DNA of 64,000 nt from Clavaria fumosa (Eukaryota; Basidiomycota; Agaricomycetes; Agaricales; Clavariaceae). The notes below the pieces were generated by a model. It was not told where the DNA came from, ran no database searches, and saw nothing but the letters and a program-made list of their open reading frames with translations. Below are positions 22,796 through 34,676 of this stretch, in pieces. The stretch is from the NCBI GenBank assembly GCA_951802425.1, contig OX637797.1, positions 3,038,001 through 3,102,000 of the forward strand, in the 5' to 3' direction. The position numbers were made by a program, and so were the translations under genes. How positions within the stretch are numbered: the stretch's first letter is position 1; each line of letters opens with the position of its first letter.

Positions 22796-25018
22796 ATGAA
22801 GTCTCTGCGCAAGTCGCTCATTCGCAACCAGATTTCCACCCCACTCCCCGCCCTCTCGAAGCCACCCCCGCCACAGAAGGTCATCCGTGCTCTCCATCCA
22901 TATCGTTCAAATTCACCTCGGGCTCTCTCTTTCGAAAAGGGCGACTTCTTCCATGTTATCCAAGACGTAGATCTAGGCGGTTCATGGTACGAGGCCCACA
23001 ACCCAATGACCGGTGCCCGGGGTTTAGTCCCAAGAGCCCTTTTTGAAGAGTTCAACAAAAACGCCCCTCCGTAAGTATTGTGTCTTTTACAGTCATTCAT
23101 GAAAATTTCCTTAACACCGTTTTTATCCAGCGTACGGACCTCCCAGGCGGGCCCGAAGACGGCTCCAATCAGTCCGATACCTCCCGGGATGCTCTCACCC
23201 CTCAAACCTCACAAAACGCAAGCGTTCTATGCCGTCGTCCTCCACGACTTCGCCGCAGAACGTCCGGATGAGCTCGACGCCAAGCGCGGCGATAACATTG
23301 CCGTCGTTGCACAGTCCAATCGCGAGTGGTTCGTCGCGAAGCCCATCGGGAAACTCGGGCGCCCGGGCCTTATCCCTGTCGCTTTCGTCGAGGTCCGAGA
23401 TCCCACTACCAACGAGCCCGTCGTCAACGTTGAGGACCTCATGGACCGCGGTGACCTCCCCCGTGTCGAAGACTGGAAACGTGCAATGCTCAGCTATAAA
23501 CAGAACAGCATCGCCCTTGGCGTCATCGACGACCCCAACAATCGCGACGCTGCTGTACCCAACAGTCCGTATATGCCGCAGCAGCAGCAGCAACAGTCGC
23601 CATCGGACCCCTCCGAGCAAGCCAGTACCTTGGTTGGCCATTCCGGAGTGGCGGGAGACGATACCGACTCGCCCGCCTTGACACTCAAGTCATCCGCTGT
23701 CCTCCCCGAAGGCATCCTGCTATCTGCTGACGTCGTCTCCTTCCACTATGAGACAGACGACTACTGGTTCCGTATCGATGCTACCTACCAACCGTACGCT
23801 GAGACAGGTGACGACCCCTTACCGCCGGCGTGCCACCTGGTCCTCTTCCGTGTGTACAACGACTTTTACGACTTCCAAATCACCCTGCTCAATACGTTCC
23901 CACGCGAGGCGGGACGGCAGCCGCCGTACGAACGCATACTACCGTATATGCCTGGCCCAGTCGACCATGTCACCCAGGAGCTCACGTCGACGCGGCGCAC
24001 GGAACTCGACGAATACATGCACCGTCTCTGCTCGCTATCATCGTATGGCGCATTTCATGTCGTCGAGCACGTCGTCGTGCGCGAGTTCCTGACGCCGCGT
24101 CCGGGCGATGTACGGACCTCCATCGACCCGCAGCTGGACCAGATGGAAGCGTTGTTGGGTTTCGATGCGGCCACGCTGCAGGAAGAACAGGAGGGTGAGG
24201 AGCAGCGGATACAGATGCAAGCAGAACAAATAACGGCTCCGGCAATGAGCGGCGCACAGCGCCACGACATCGGAGGCGATTTTGAGGATGAGGGATATTC
24301 TGGGTCACCACAGCATTTGCAGAAGAAGGAACGCCATCCATACAGCGGGGGTGATGCGCCGACGGCGCCATCACACCTCGCGCTTGATCGACGACCATCC
24401 GCTGACTCTCAGTCGAGCGCACATCATCAAGAACGCCGCCAACATTCACAACCTCACTCAAATCACCATAAACACCAACGGACCGGATCTGGCTCCTCAC
24501 GCACGCGGGCATCGTCGCCTGGGCTGGGGCTGCACCGGACGGATTCGTACCCAGACTCACCCCTCGGGGGCCGATCATATTCTCCGCATTCGCAGCAGGC
24601 GCACGGGGGCGGGCGAGCGTCGCCCACTACGACATCAACACACCATGCCGCGGAGAGACGTACAACAGGGGGAAGCAGTGGCGGCGGCGGCGGCGGTAAC
24701 AACATCAGCAGCACGGGCGGCGGCACGCTCAACGTGGTGAACGTAAATTCGCCGTCGATATCGGCCACGAACCCGCAGACGGCGTTTGTAAAAATCAAGA
24801 TTTTCGACCGGCTGTCAGACGACCTGATCGCGATTCGGGTGCACCCACGCGTGTCGCTCGCGGAGCTGATGGACAAGGTGCAGGTGCGCCTCGGGGGCGA
24901 TGTCAGCATGCTGCGCTACCGCGACAGCGTTAGTCGTGCGTTCGCGGATATTGATGGGGACGAGCGGCTGCGCAGTTGGATAGAGAACACAGACAAGCAT
25001 GTCTTATATGCTGAATGA
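22796..25018 (+). CDS. BEM1: Bem1-like polarity scaffold, full-length copy B (SH3-SH3-PX-PB1)
   Basis: Cell-polarity scaffold that brings Cdc42, its GEF and PAK together at sites of growth. Exons 22796-23070 and 23131-25018 give 2163 nt and 720 aa. It keeps the conserved basic head MKSLRKSLIRNQ (known in the family for membrane association) that copies A and C lack. Domains: SH3-1 at about residues 24-88; SH3-2 at about 122-182 (FYAVVLHDFAAERPDELDAK); PX at about 295-400 (DDYWFRIDATYQPY, VLFRVYNDFYDFQ, PYERILPYMPGP); a Q/H/S/G-rich linker; and PB1 in the last 80 residues (FVKIKIFDRLSDDLIAIRVH). It has its own promoter and neighbours a single-copy gene, so it is the likely ancestral gene of the three. 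Confidence 0.93.
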
Positions 25019-25770
25019 TGTTGGGTGTTCGGGCGAGATTTTTTTTGCGGTGTTGGTGTCAATATTGTTGATGCCGAAAGGTTGATTTCATTTTTCGTTT
25101 TTCTCCTTTATCATACTGGATCGAGTGTACTTCGTATTTCTTTAAATTGTACCAGGAACACGGGCGATACTCGAGCGTCTAGGATTTAGTTACCTTATTT
25201 CCCTTTGCCGTGTTTCATGCATATTTTACAGTCAGTTCAGCAAAATCTCGCAACACAAGTTTGTGGAAAATCTCGTCTAGAAGTCTAGGCGTCTTGGTTT
25301 TCAACGAAAAAAAAAAAAAAAGGTGCTAGGGATGAATAGTGCTATGGACCTCATTCGCAGAGACCTCAAAGCGTAGTTGTCATAGTTTCTGGACGATCTT
25401 TTTTTGTTTGTGGGGTTAGGAACGATCTTCGTGCCACAGATGTTTTGATTTGGCCTGGTGGCGGTGGCGCTTGAGGCTGTCGCGGCGCCTCATACACTGG
25501 CACGCTGTACATTGTCCAGCAATGAATCTTACAGATATTCGATCTCGCCTTGGGCGTTCACTGAGTGTCACCCGCTCGCCCTCACCACGTATCAATGCGA
25601 TTTCTTACCGGAAAGGCTCTGCGCGCCACCACAGATCACACCAAAGGCTATTCAAACATCGTAGCAAAAGTCGCGCCGCTGCCCATGGGAATTCGGACCG
25701 CCGTAATTCTCACTCTCTCATGAATTGCGAGCCTACTGGCGGCTGACAGGAAACAATGTTTCAGACCCAT
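25019..25770. other. Intergenic DNA and left flank of duplicated block C
   Basis: 3' flank of BEM1 B with a 16-nt poly-A run near 25307. From about 25599 it is similar to 5121 onward (shared GCTCTGCGCGCCACCACAGA). No gene seen. Confidence 0.55.
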
Positions 25771-27520
25771 GATCTTCCGCCTACAAACGTTCCAATGACA
25801 AACGAGGTTCGGTGCCTGTTCTTCACCATAGTAGAGTTCCTGATGCATCTGTAATTAGCAACTGCTGAGGCTCATGCTGAGGGAGTACCAACGTAGCTTA
25901 GACACGACCAAAGGAAGGTTTGCACTTCGTTTGTATGGAGGCTAATTCATTTCTGATGTCTGGTTGAGATTCCTGATCCGGGTTCACGCTTGGCTTGGAG
26001 TGCTCAGTGACTGTAGCAGTGTCAAAAAGCTGGTTCGAACTGCTCAATATCAGGATGAACTGCGTCTGGTTTGTCTTGTTCAATGCTTTTTCGTGGCACC
26101 AATAACATCATACACAGATCCTGTCGGAATTGGGCCACCGTAATCATGCTGAAATCCAGGAGGCAATTCAACAAGATGCAGTCTACATTTCCGTGCTCAT
26201 GCAAGAAGTATTGCATTCCTCTGAAAGCGAACAGGAAGTTCTTGAATTGGATGCTGAGAATATGGAACGATTTATGGCCTTGTTGCAATTTGTGAGTTTC
26301 CGTATGATTTCCTCATTGTTTGCCCGTCTGAGAAGAGTGTAGTTGCTGGAACGGAGCGTGGCCCGCCTTCAAGGTGGTGAATACCTTGCACAACGATTAC
26401 TACTCAAGCTTGCCAAGGCTTCTGGTAAACTGCCGTCAGCATTCTTCATAAGTAATATTAAGAATGCCACTGCCATGATGGTGTGTGGTGGAGGATTTGC
26501 TGATATATTTCGGGCACAACATAATGGGAAGGAGGTTGCCCTGAAGAAGTTCCGTGTTTTCAGCAGTGCTGATCGGCAAGCTTTTCACAAGGTATGCACA
26601 AATTGGATATTTACTCTACAGCTTTTATTAATTTCTTATTCAGATGCTCTCCAAGGAAGTCCTCGTGTGGCAAGCCCTTGATCATCCCCATGTTTTGCCG
26701 TTTCTAGGCTTGGATGGTGATACATTCTCTGGATTCTTTTGCATGGTGTCACCGTGGATGCAAAATGGGACACTAATTGAACACATACGTGCGCATCCTC
26801 CACTCCAAGGAGATATGAACCGATGGGTATGTGAAAGATATTCATGTATCTGTCTACCAAGCAGATGGAGAGATGCATTCACAGGTATTTGAACTTGCTT
26901 AAGGTACGCAATATCTTCACAGCCGACACATTGTTCACGGTGATTTAAGAGGTGTCAGTCAATTTTTTCTCTCTATATCCACCACTCCTGATGTTCGGGC
27001 TAGGGTAACATTCTTGTGGATGATCAAGGGGGTGTTCGCATTGCCGACTTCGGTCTTTCTCGCTTCTCTGATGCAACACAGACAACAAAAACTCTCAATG
27101 GTAAAGGCACCTTGAGATGGATGGCACCAGAGTTGCTTTTCCCGAGGCAATTTGGGCTTGATAGCTCGGTGCCAACGTATGCTAGCGATGTGTATGCCTT
27201 TGCATGTACATGTGTTGAAGTAAGTCATCACACTTCTGTGGTGATCTGTGCATTTTTACATGTCACCTGCATGGCAGGTATTTTCCCTCAATCCCCCATT
27301 CTCACATATCCGCCATGATGCTGGCGTGTTCTTGGAGCTAGTTGATGGTCGTCGACCTTCTCGGCCAATTCCCGAGGGTGGGCGAATCATGTCAGACCAG
27401 TTGTGGCACCTTGTCCAAAGCTGCTGGTCTGAACAACCGTCTGACCGTCCTAACATGCGAGAAGTAACTGGCCAATCCAGCAATGTAATTGTCATCTATA
27501 CTCTCAGTTTCCCCATTTGA
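25771..27520 (+). pseudogene. TKL-like protein kinase, copy C, degraded
   Basis: Second copy of the kinase that precedes BEM1 copy A. Exon 1 is recognisable (DLPPTNVPMTNE) but lacks an in-frame ATG. Exon 2 (QLLRLMLREYQRSLDTTK) hits TAA at 25943-25945, at the codon where copy A has TAG. The middle exons are intact (EIQEAIQQDAVYIS, CGGGFADIFRA, VALKK, VSPWMQNGTLIEHIR). The exon before the catalytic loop carries a CAA-to-TAA change at 26900-26902 (VFELA*GTQYL), then HIVHGDLRG, NILVDDQGGVRIADFGLS and WMAPE. The donor of the intron after FHK is canonical GTATGC here (26592), unlike the GC donors in A, D and E. Two stops and a lost start indicate a pseudogene. Confidence 0.82.
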
Positions 27521-27604
27521 CAACGTGGTGCGCTGTGACCAGCAGAACTCCCACCCGTGAGCGTTGCGTCCTCTCATCGCACTCGAAGAAATTCCTAAAC
27601 CACC

Positions 27605-29392
27605 TTGTCCAGCTCACGGGCTTCCAAGGCGAGCCCTCAGACGGTTCAAATGTCATTGCAACCGCCAGAGAAAGTCATCCGTGCTCTCCATGGATATCGA
27701 CATCAGGAACTCCCTTTCCAAAAGGGCGACTCTTTCCGTGTTATCCGAGATGTAAATCAAGACGGTCCGCGATACGAGGCCGATAACCCAATGTTGACTG
27801 GTGCACAGGGTTTAGTCCTAAATGTCCATTTTAAAGGGTTCAGCGAGAACGCCGCTCCGTAAGTATTGTGTCTCTCGCCGTCACTCATGAAAATGTTTTA
27901 AAGCATGTTACCCAGTATACGGACCTCTCAGGCAGGCCCGAAGGCGGCTCCAATCAGCCTGAAAGAGATGTTCTCACTCCTCATACCTCACAGAGCCTTC
28001 CGCGCCGTCGTCGACTGCGACTTCGTCGCAGAACATCCGGATGAGCTCGACGCCAAGTGCGGCGATAACCTCATCATCATTGCACAGTCCAACCGCGAGT
28101 GGTTCGTCGTGAAGCCCATCGGGAAATCCGGGCGGCCGAGCCTAATCCCTATCGCGTTCGTTGAGGTCCGTGATCCCACTACCAACGAGCCCGTCGCCAA
28201 CGTCGAAGACCTCATGGACTGCGGCTACATCCCCCGTGTCGAAGACTTGAATCGCGCATTGCTCAGCTATAAACAGAACAGCATCGCCCTTGACATCATC
28301 GATGACCCCAACAATCGCGAATCTGCTGTGCCCAACAGTCCGTATATGCCGCAGCAGTCACCATCGGTCCCCTTCAAGCAAGCCAGTGCCTTGGCCGGCC
28401 AGTCCGGAGTGGCGGGAGACGATATCGACGCGCCCGCCTTGACATCCAAGTTATCCGCCGCCCTCCCCGCAAGCATCCGGCTGTTTGCTGACATCGCTCG
28501 ACGCCGTCGAGCACGTCGTGCGTGAGTTCCTGACGCCGCGTCTGGGCGATGTACGGACCGCCATCAACCCGCAGCCGGAGCAGGTGGAGTCATCACTGGG
28601 TTTTGATACGGCCGCGCTGAAAGAAGAGGAGCAGGAGGGTGAGGAGCAGCGAATACAGATACGAACAGAACAGACAACGGCTCCGGGAAAGGACGGTGCA
28701 CAGCGCCACGACATCGGAGAGACATCGGAGACGACTTTGAGGATGAGGAATATTCGGGGTCACCACAGCATTCGCAGAAGCAGGAACGCCATCCATATTG
28801 GGGGGGATCGCCGACAGCGCCATCACACCTCACGCTCGATCGACGACCATCCGCTAACTCTCAGCGAACACACACCATCATCACCATTATAATTATCATT
28901 CCCAGCGTCACTCAAATTACTATAAACACCAAGGAACCGACTCCTCACGCACACGGACGTTGTTGCTACCAACGGGGGCAGATCATATTCTCCACATTCG
29001 CAGAAGGCGCATGGGGGTGTGTGACTATCGCCCACTGCGATATCTTTCCGTGCAACAGGGGCGAGCAGCCGTGGCGGCGGTAAAAGCAGTGCGGGCGGCG
29101 GCGCTCAACGTGGGCATGGTGAACGGTCGATATCGGCGATGAATCCGCAGACGTCGTCCGTGACAATCAAGATTTTCGGCCGGCTATCGGATGACCTGGT
29201 CGCGAAGAGGGTAACCTCCGACGGTGTCGCTCGCGGAGCTGATGGACAAGGTGCAGGTGCACCTCGGGGGGCGAGGTCAGCACTCTGTGCTATCGCAACA
29301 GTGTTAGTCGTGCATTTGCAGACATTGGCGGAGATGAGCAGCTACACAGTTGGATAGATAATGCAGACAAGCATGTCTTATTTGCTGGGTGA
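27605..29392 (+). pseudogene. BEM1 copy C, PX domain deleted and frameshifted
   Basis: Third BEM1-derived sequence. SH3-1 is present but diverged (KVIRALHGYRHQELPFQKGD) and SH3-2 is recognisable (EHPDELDAKCGDNLIIIAQS, SLIPIAFVEVRDPTTNEP). After ASIRLFADIA near 28495 the sequence jumps to the equivalent of EHVVREFLTPR. About 330 nt covering most of the PX domain are missing, and the frame goes to a stop at 28525. The downstream Q/H-rich and PB1 parts (TSSVTIKIFGRLSDDLV) survive only in shifted frames. Like copy A it lacks the MKSLRKSLIRNQ head and follows a kinase copy. Confidence 0.87.
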
Positions 29393-29883
29393 TAACAAGA
29401 TGTATCAGATATCTGAGCATTCAGGATTTGGCCAACTTATTCCTCTGTTTATTACATGACTTTTTCAGAAATCTGAGCGATCGTCTATTGGTACCCGTTC
29501 GGGAGACCCTCCTCAGATCATGGACGATATCAAGAGGAATGTTAGCTATAATACACAAGAGCAGGAGCCGGTCCGCAATACGCCTATGACTTTACAGACG
29601 ATTTTCTTCTGTCCCGTCTACAGCACCCGCACCACACCCGGATCATGTCCTGCGCGTGTCAGAGAAAATGTCAAAAAGATGAGGTATGTGCAGAGTAAAG
29701 GAACGTACGGGCTGCGTTCCAAAAAGAAGGCATACGGCGGTTGCGGCTGTTTCAATAAAACACCGTTGAGTCCTTAGGCAGGGCGTTAAAGTATGAATGA
29801 CGGACTGGTAGCAAACGTCAAATCTGGGATCGCACTCGTAGGAGAACCGATAGAGATGAAACTTAAGCTACAGCATGCATGAA
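29393..29883. other. Intergenic stretch, no supported gene
   Basis: An 85-codon ORF at 29520-29777 (+) has no recognisable domain or conserved feature. It is probably spurious. Confidence 0.4.
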
Positions 29884-30979
29884 TTAACAAGACATCAGCC
29901 CGATTGTGCACCTGATATGTTTTAGCTTCCCGACAACGCACCAGAGATCGAGCAGAAGGTAGAAACCAAACACCAGCGTGCGGACCGTAAACGTAATATC
30001 AATGGGATCCTTCGCATTTGCACCCTTCTGCTTGAGATAGGATATGCGTGTGTAAATTAATTTCAGCGTCCAGACTGCACAGAATGCGAGTCCCAGATCA
30101 ACATAACGAATCCTCGCATGACGGGTAATGCATGAAGGAAGCCCGGACCTTGAAGTACCAACGTTGCCAATACATTAGTGGCAGAAAACAAGACTATTGT
30201 ATTCGTCAACGCATTGGATTCAACGGAGCAGTAGAAGAAGCGGCGATTGCGCGAAATCGAGGCGGGGTTCGTGGCTCCAACCTTGTAATAAAGTCTTGTC
30301 AACTCAACCACATGGTTTAGAAAGACAGGTTTACGCACGGCAGCTGTGGCGATTGCGGTCGCCAGCAAGACAGCATATGGAGCTGAAAGCAACTTGGACG
30401 CAGTCAGCTCCCAGGTGGACGCAGGGATTCGTGATGAGCAGACGTACAAACCAGAGTCGTGCGGGATGACTGCCTTTAATTTCTCCGTCCTTCTGCAGTC
30501 CCTTCCTCAGACTGACGAACATCTAGGAGGGAAAATTAGGAGCATGGCACAGCAGAGAGAGACAGGGTCCCACCTGATAGACGAGGATAAGTGTCGCTAA
30601 GGCGGTACTACCAATATTGTGAGCGGAATTCGTTGGAGGGCGAGGAGCGAGCTTACGATGGGGGAACTCCGTAGAGGAGTGAAGCTTGAAGTAAACATAG
30701 GAACGTTGGAGGTTCAGGCCCTGTTATGTGTCCGGAGTATACCCTGTGTAGGAGTGAGCAAGCAGAAAGATAATAATGGTATTTGGCTTACAAGATGCTA
30801 GACGAAAGGCCAGCTATCATCCAGATGACACACATGCTAACGAACACTGCATGCCGCTGGACGTTCTTGGACAGTAGAACCGTTCCAATGAGCAGTGGAA
30901 GGCCAAAGTGCGACGGCCACATATTTAGCACAATCCATACTACCAGCTGAGGGAAGGTTCCTTTGATGTACACTTGCAT
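29884..30979 (-). CDS. Basidiomycete multi-spanning membrane protein, GPCR-like family
   Basis: Putative seven-transmembrane protein of a family common in Agaricomycetes; its function is unknown to me. ATG at 30979 begins MQVYIKGTFPQLVVWIVLNM followed by WPSHFGLPLLIGTVLLSKNV. Next come QRHAVFVSMCVIWMIAGLSS, then after an intron LVYSGHITGPEPPTFLCLLQ ASLLYGVPP, STALATLILVYQ, a loop SLRKGLQKDGEI, APYAVLLATAIATAAVRKPV, NRRFFYCSVESNALTNTIVL and a last pair of helices (LGLAFCAVWTLKLIYTR, TVRTLVFGFYLLLDLWCVV). The order of the NMWPSHFGLPLL, HRHA-like, QASLLYGVPP and RRFFYCS motifs is what I recognise. The join just before the last helices (about 30110) is not resolved, so a frameshift there is possible. 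Confidence 0.6.
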
Positions 30980-32126
30980 AATTCGGCCCAGCGAGCAAAT
31001 GAATGTTCTAGTCAGTCGAAGGCGAAGGAGCCTGCTCCTAGCTGGACGGCCGGTATGAGGGTGTAAAGAGAAATGCTGTGAGCTCGGGTGGGCGAATGGC
31101 CGTCGTTTGGACCGCTAGGTGCGCAAGGCGCCACCGCGACGTTGACGATAGAAGGTGCATCACTGATAGCGGGTTGTTGCGATGGAACACTTAGAGACTT
31201 GAGCGTTGCCATTGCCAAGCATTCGAAGGAGATAGAACATCGCAGCAAAGCCAGTGCACTGCTGCTTGTTGGATGTGGGGATCCTCAACCGCGACGAGAG
31301 CAGCGACGCCGCCCCGCTCATCGGCTGCTCACCGAAAGGGTCACGACACTTGTGACTAGCGACGCGTCGATTTTCAATCACGCGAGGTAGGCAAAGGCCA
31401 CAGATGTGACTCAAGCATTTTTGCCATGCCAACATATCCATAATCCACATCATGAACTTAGGCCTCGTCGACGAAAGGCCTCGCTTGAAGCAAAAATATT
31501 CACCCAAGGATTGATACCACAGCCAATGTTGTTGTTATTCGAGTCTCATCAAATGATTTTGAGAATTCTCATTTCGAAAGTGTATTTGACCTAGTGAGTG
31601 GCAGTGTCGATGCGAGGTTTATGGTTGGGGCCGAACCTGAACGGCCTGAACTCTCCCAGGCCGTCCCTTTTCTGATGCGCAATAAATTCCCTGATGGAAA
31701 AGTTCCTAAAAACTGATTCTCCGAAACCCCCGTGGTGACCATCTTCTTCTCTGGTAGGTCAAGTATCTCCGGCTCACGTTCGAGAAAAGTCTTGGAAATT
31801 AAAGTGATACTACAGTATATGTGATCGAAACAGCCCATATAATACACATCTCTACCGCCACCTCCATGTGGGACCGACGACGCTTGCGCTCTAACAGTGC
31901 TATTATCTTCTACAAGGTTCGCACATCGCATGCTTTCTAGAAAAAGGAAACAAGTGCAGCCGTTGCAACAGGGACACCTTTCAAATGATGTCCGCAGACG
32001 AAATGGGTTTAGAATTTGACACCGGGTGAAATTTTTGGGGATTTAGTCCCACAGTTGGCGCCTATAAGTATAAGGATCAAATAACTTGAAGAAAACAAAG
32101 GGCTTCCCTACATCATTCCCTCCAAT
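30980..32126. other. Intergenic region with the P450-1 promoter
   Basis: The left part (30980-31730) holds only short ORFs without domains. From about 31735 the sequence is duplicated at about 35163 onward. It carries a TATA-like CCTATAAGTATAAGG about 65 nt before the P450 ATG and the motif GAAATTTTTGGGG / AGTCCCACAGTTGGCGCC shared by both promoter copies. Confidence 0.6.
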
Positions 32127-34299
32127 ATGAGGACCTCAATCACGCTGCTCGATGTGTGTCTGGGCGTCGTTGGAGTCTACTTGGTGAAACGCTTGCTGGA
32201 GCCCAAACCCAAAGGAGTGCTCCCTCCTGGGCCTAGAAAGCTCCCTCTGCTCGAGAACACTCTGGACCTCCCCGCGAAGTATGAATGGCTCACTTTCTCG
32301 AAATGGGGACAGCTCTATGGTCAGTCCCTTATTCTTGGTGGATTGTGTGACCCTCGTTGACGGGCTACTGATTCTTCGTTCCAAGGTGATATTTGTTCGG
32401 TAACAGGCCTCGGGCAGACGTTCATCATCATCAACAACGCTCAGATGGCAATAGACTTACTCGACAAGCGGTCGTCTAACTATTCCGACCGGCCTGTCCT
32501 TGAGATGGGTGGCATACTTTCCGGCTGGCAGGACACACTTGTTCTTCTCCGGTACACCGACCGGTTCCGCCGGACTCGCAAAATGTTCCATCGTGTAATC
32601 GGCAGCCCCTCGCATGTCAAACAGTTCTACGACATTGAGGAAAAGCACACCCACCAATTCCTACGGAATATATTGGACAAGCCGGAGGAACTATCTGACC
32701 ATGTCCGGCAGTCAGTCGCGACATAGCAATCCATTTCACGTTTCATTCGTCTAATATATTGATTCTTCCAGCAATGCGGGTGCGATCATTCTGAAAATAG
32801 CTTACGATTACGATGTAGAACCACATGACGATCCTCTGGTCGATTTGGCGGACCGGGCTTTGATCCAGTTCAGTAAGGCTACTGCACCTGGCGCCTTCAT
32901 GGTTGATCTTATTCCAGCTCGTGAGCCAAATTGCGTGTCCTATCACCCAGGCTGACCACTATCGTATAGTCAAACATCTTCCTGACTGGTTCCCTGGGGC
33001 GGGATTCAAGAAGACGGCCAAGTTCTACAGAGAGACGCTCATGGATATGGTCGACCGGCCTTTCAACATGGTCAAAGAGCGCATGGTATGTCTTTAATTA
33101 CTATACATTGAGACTCCCTTTCATATTCAGCATCAGACTGCTGGAACCGCACGCCTTTCCTTTATCTCTGCTCTTCTAGACGATCCTGATTTGGACGATG
33201 AGAAAGTTCATGAGATCAAGTGGGCTACTGCTTCGCTATACGGAGGTACATCTCACTGAGTTTATTGCTGCCGATTTATGTTTGACATTCGGATGTCCAG
33301 GTGGTGCCGATACGGTGTGTCGGTGGTAGTCGTATGGTCTTCCCAACAATTTCTAACTTCCCTAGACCGTCTCCTCCATATACTCGTTTTTCCTCGCCAT
33401 GATGCTTCATCCGGAAGTCCAACGAAAAGCTCAAGAAGAGATAGACCTTGTCGTTGGAACTGATAGACTTCCCTCTCTTGAGGATCTCCCTAATTTGCCG
33501 TACACCGAAGCGCTCGCGAAGGAAGTGCTCCGATGGAACTGCATAGCTCCAATCGGTGAGTACCTATCTTTTGATTATCTTTGTGTATATTTTTTCAACC
33601 ATGTACCCTGGCAGGTGTTCCGCATCGCGTCGTGGAGGATGATTTCTTCGAAGGTTACTTTATCCCCAAAGACTCACTTGTCATCGTCAACATCTGGTGA
33701 GATAACGAACAAATCAGTTGACCTGAACTCGTGTGCTATGCTCACACCCGGCTTCCTCCTAAATTTAGGGGACTACAAAACGATCCCCGGCTGTATCCTG
33801 AACCAAGGAAGTTCGACCCGACCCGTTTCTTGGGACCCTCGCCTCAGCTAGACCCTCGTGAAATCTGCTTTGGTTTTGGTCGGCGGTACGTTCCCACCTC
33901 TTACGACGCAAGTTCAGGGCTCATCTTGGAATCATGCCTATCCTTTGTCCAGGGTATGCCCAGGTACGCCTCCGTTTTGTGATTCACCTTCCGCACTTAC
34001 AGACTAGGTTTTTCATCCCGCAGGGCAACACTTGGCTGTTGCCTCTGTGTTTATTTCCTGTGCTATGTCTTTAGCAGTCTTCAACATTAGCAAAGCGGTT
34101 GTGAATGGAGTTATGGATGAACCGGTCCTAGAGAACACACCTGGCACTATCAGGTTAGGAGTTCTTTCTCATGCATGTGTCTCATCTCTCGTGTTGACTA
34201 TGACTCTTTTCTCCTTCTAGTCATCCCAAACCATTCAAATGCAGCATCAAGCCGCGTTCTCAGCAAGCTGTAGCCCTCATACGTTCTGAGCGCTTGTAA
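32127..34299 (+). CDS. Cytochrome P450, copy 1
   Basis: Haem-thiolate monooxygenase of the fungal P450 group often annotated as O-methylsterigmatocystin oxidoreductase-like; the substrate is unknown. ATG at 32127 precedes a signal-anchor [20 protein letters not shown] and the proline-rich hinge [13 protein letters not shown]. Later exons give [13 protein letters not shown] (C-helix), the I-helix ASLYGG|GADTT, the ExxR helix [23 protein letters not shown], then [15 protein letters not shown] and the haem loop FGFGRR|VCPG|QHLA. The haem-loop cysteine sits on an 11-nt micro-exon (33953-33963) between GT-AG introns 33886-33952 and 33964-34023. More than ten exons in all. The reading frame looks intact. 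It is a tandem, nearly identical duplicate of 35608-37760. Confidence 0.88.
33953..33963 (+). other. 11-nt micro-exon encoding the haem-ligand cysteine (P450-1)
   Basis: GGTATGCCCAG, flanked by a TTTGTCCAG acceptor and a GTACGC donor. It supplies the last base of the second Arg codon, Val, Cys and Pro, and the first base of Gly: RR|V-C-P|G. Skipping it removes the essential cysteine and breaks the FxxGRxxCxG motif. Confidence 0.82.
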
Positions 34300-34499
34300 T
34301 TGGGGTGGAGACTCGTGTACGCAAATTATCGCTTACCGCTGGCGATAGAGCACTCGGTATACCTCCATGCGATAAGCAGGTGGAGAAGAATGGATCCGCT
34401 ATACTCATGGACAGACCGAGAAATCTACAATACAAGGGACTGTGGCAGGGCCGGGGAATGTTGTGATTTCTAGATGTTGGTGATGCCATCCGATCTACA

Positions 34500-34676
34500 G
34501 TTGACGGCATGGTTGTGCTTTAGCTTTGGTTCTCTTGTATAGCCTTTTAGTGTTACTAGGTTTGCTTTTCTGTGAGGGAATCATACCTCTTTCTGCGCCG
34601 ATTTCTTGCATCGAAGCTCTGATGTCAGAAGCCAAGGTATGGACAGGGATGTCGGCGACTGCCCGTTCGACCAGTG
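34500..34676 (-). pseudogene. Orphan 3' fragment of the SHG1-like gene
   Basis: It reads LVERAVADIPVHTLASDIRA SMQEI, matching the last coding part of the complete gene at 37973-38561. It starts abruptly at the duplication breakpoint and has lost the exons for the conserved N-terminus. Confidence 0.8.

Larger units (their letters stand above)
25599..29392 (+). repeat. Segmental duplication, copy C (kinase + BEM1)
   Basis: Counterpart of 5121-9350, placed about 0.6 kb downstream of the full-length BEM1 (copy B). It is more decayed than copy A (stops in the kinase, PX deletion in BEM1). Confidence 0.88.
31735..34676 (+). repeat. Tandem duplication unit 1 (promoter, P450-1, SHG1 3' fragment)
   Basis: Direct repeat of about 35163-38151, nearly identical through the P450 exons. 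It spans the promoter, the whole P450 gene and a 3' fragment of the leftward SHG1-like gene. The two copies part company after CGACTGCCCGTTCGACCAG at 34676 / 38151. Confidence 0.88.

Noticed and set aside
25300..25325. Poly-A run as evidence of a retrogene or LINE end
   Set aside because: No adjacent retroelement ORF or target duplication seen; simple homopolymer.
29520..29777. 85-codon ORF downstream of BEM1 copy C
   Set aside because: No domain, no exon structure, low support; not called.
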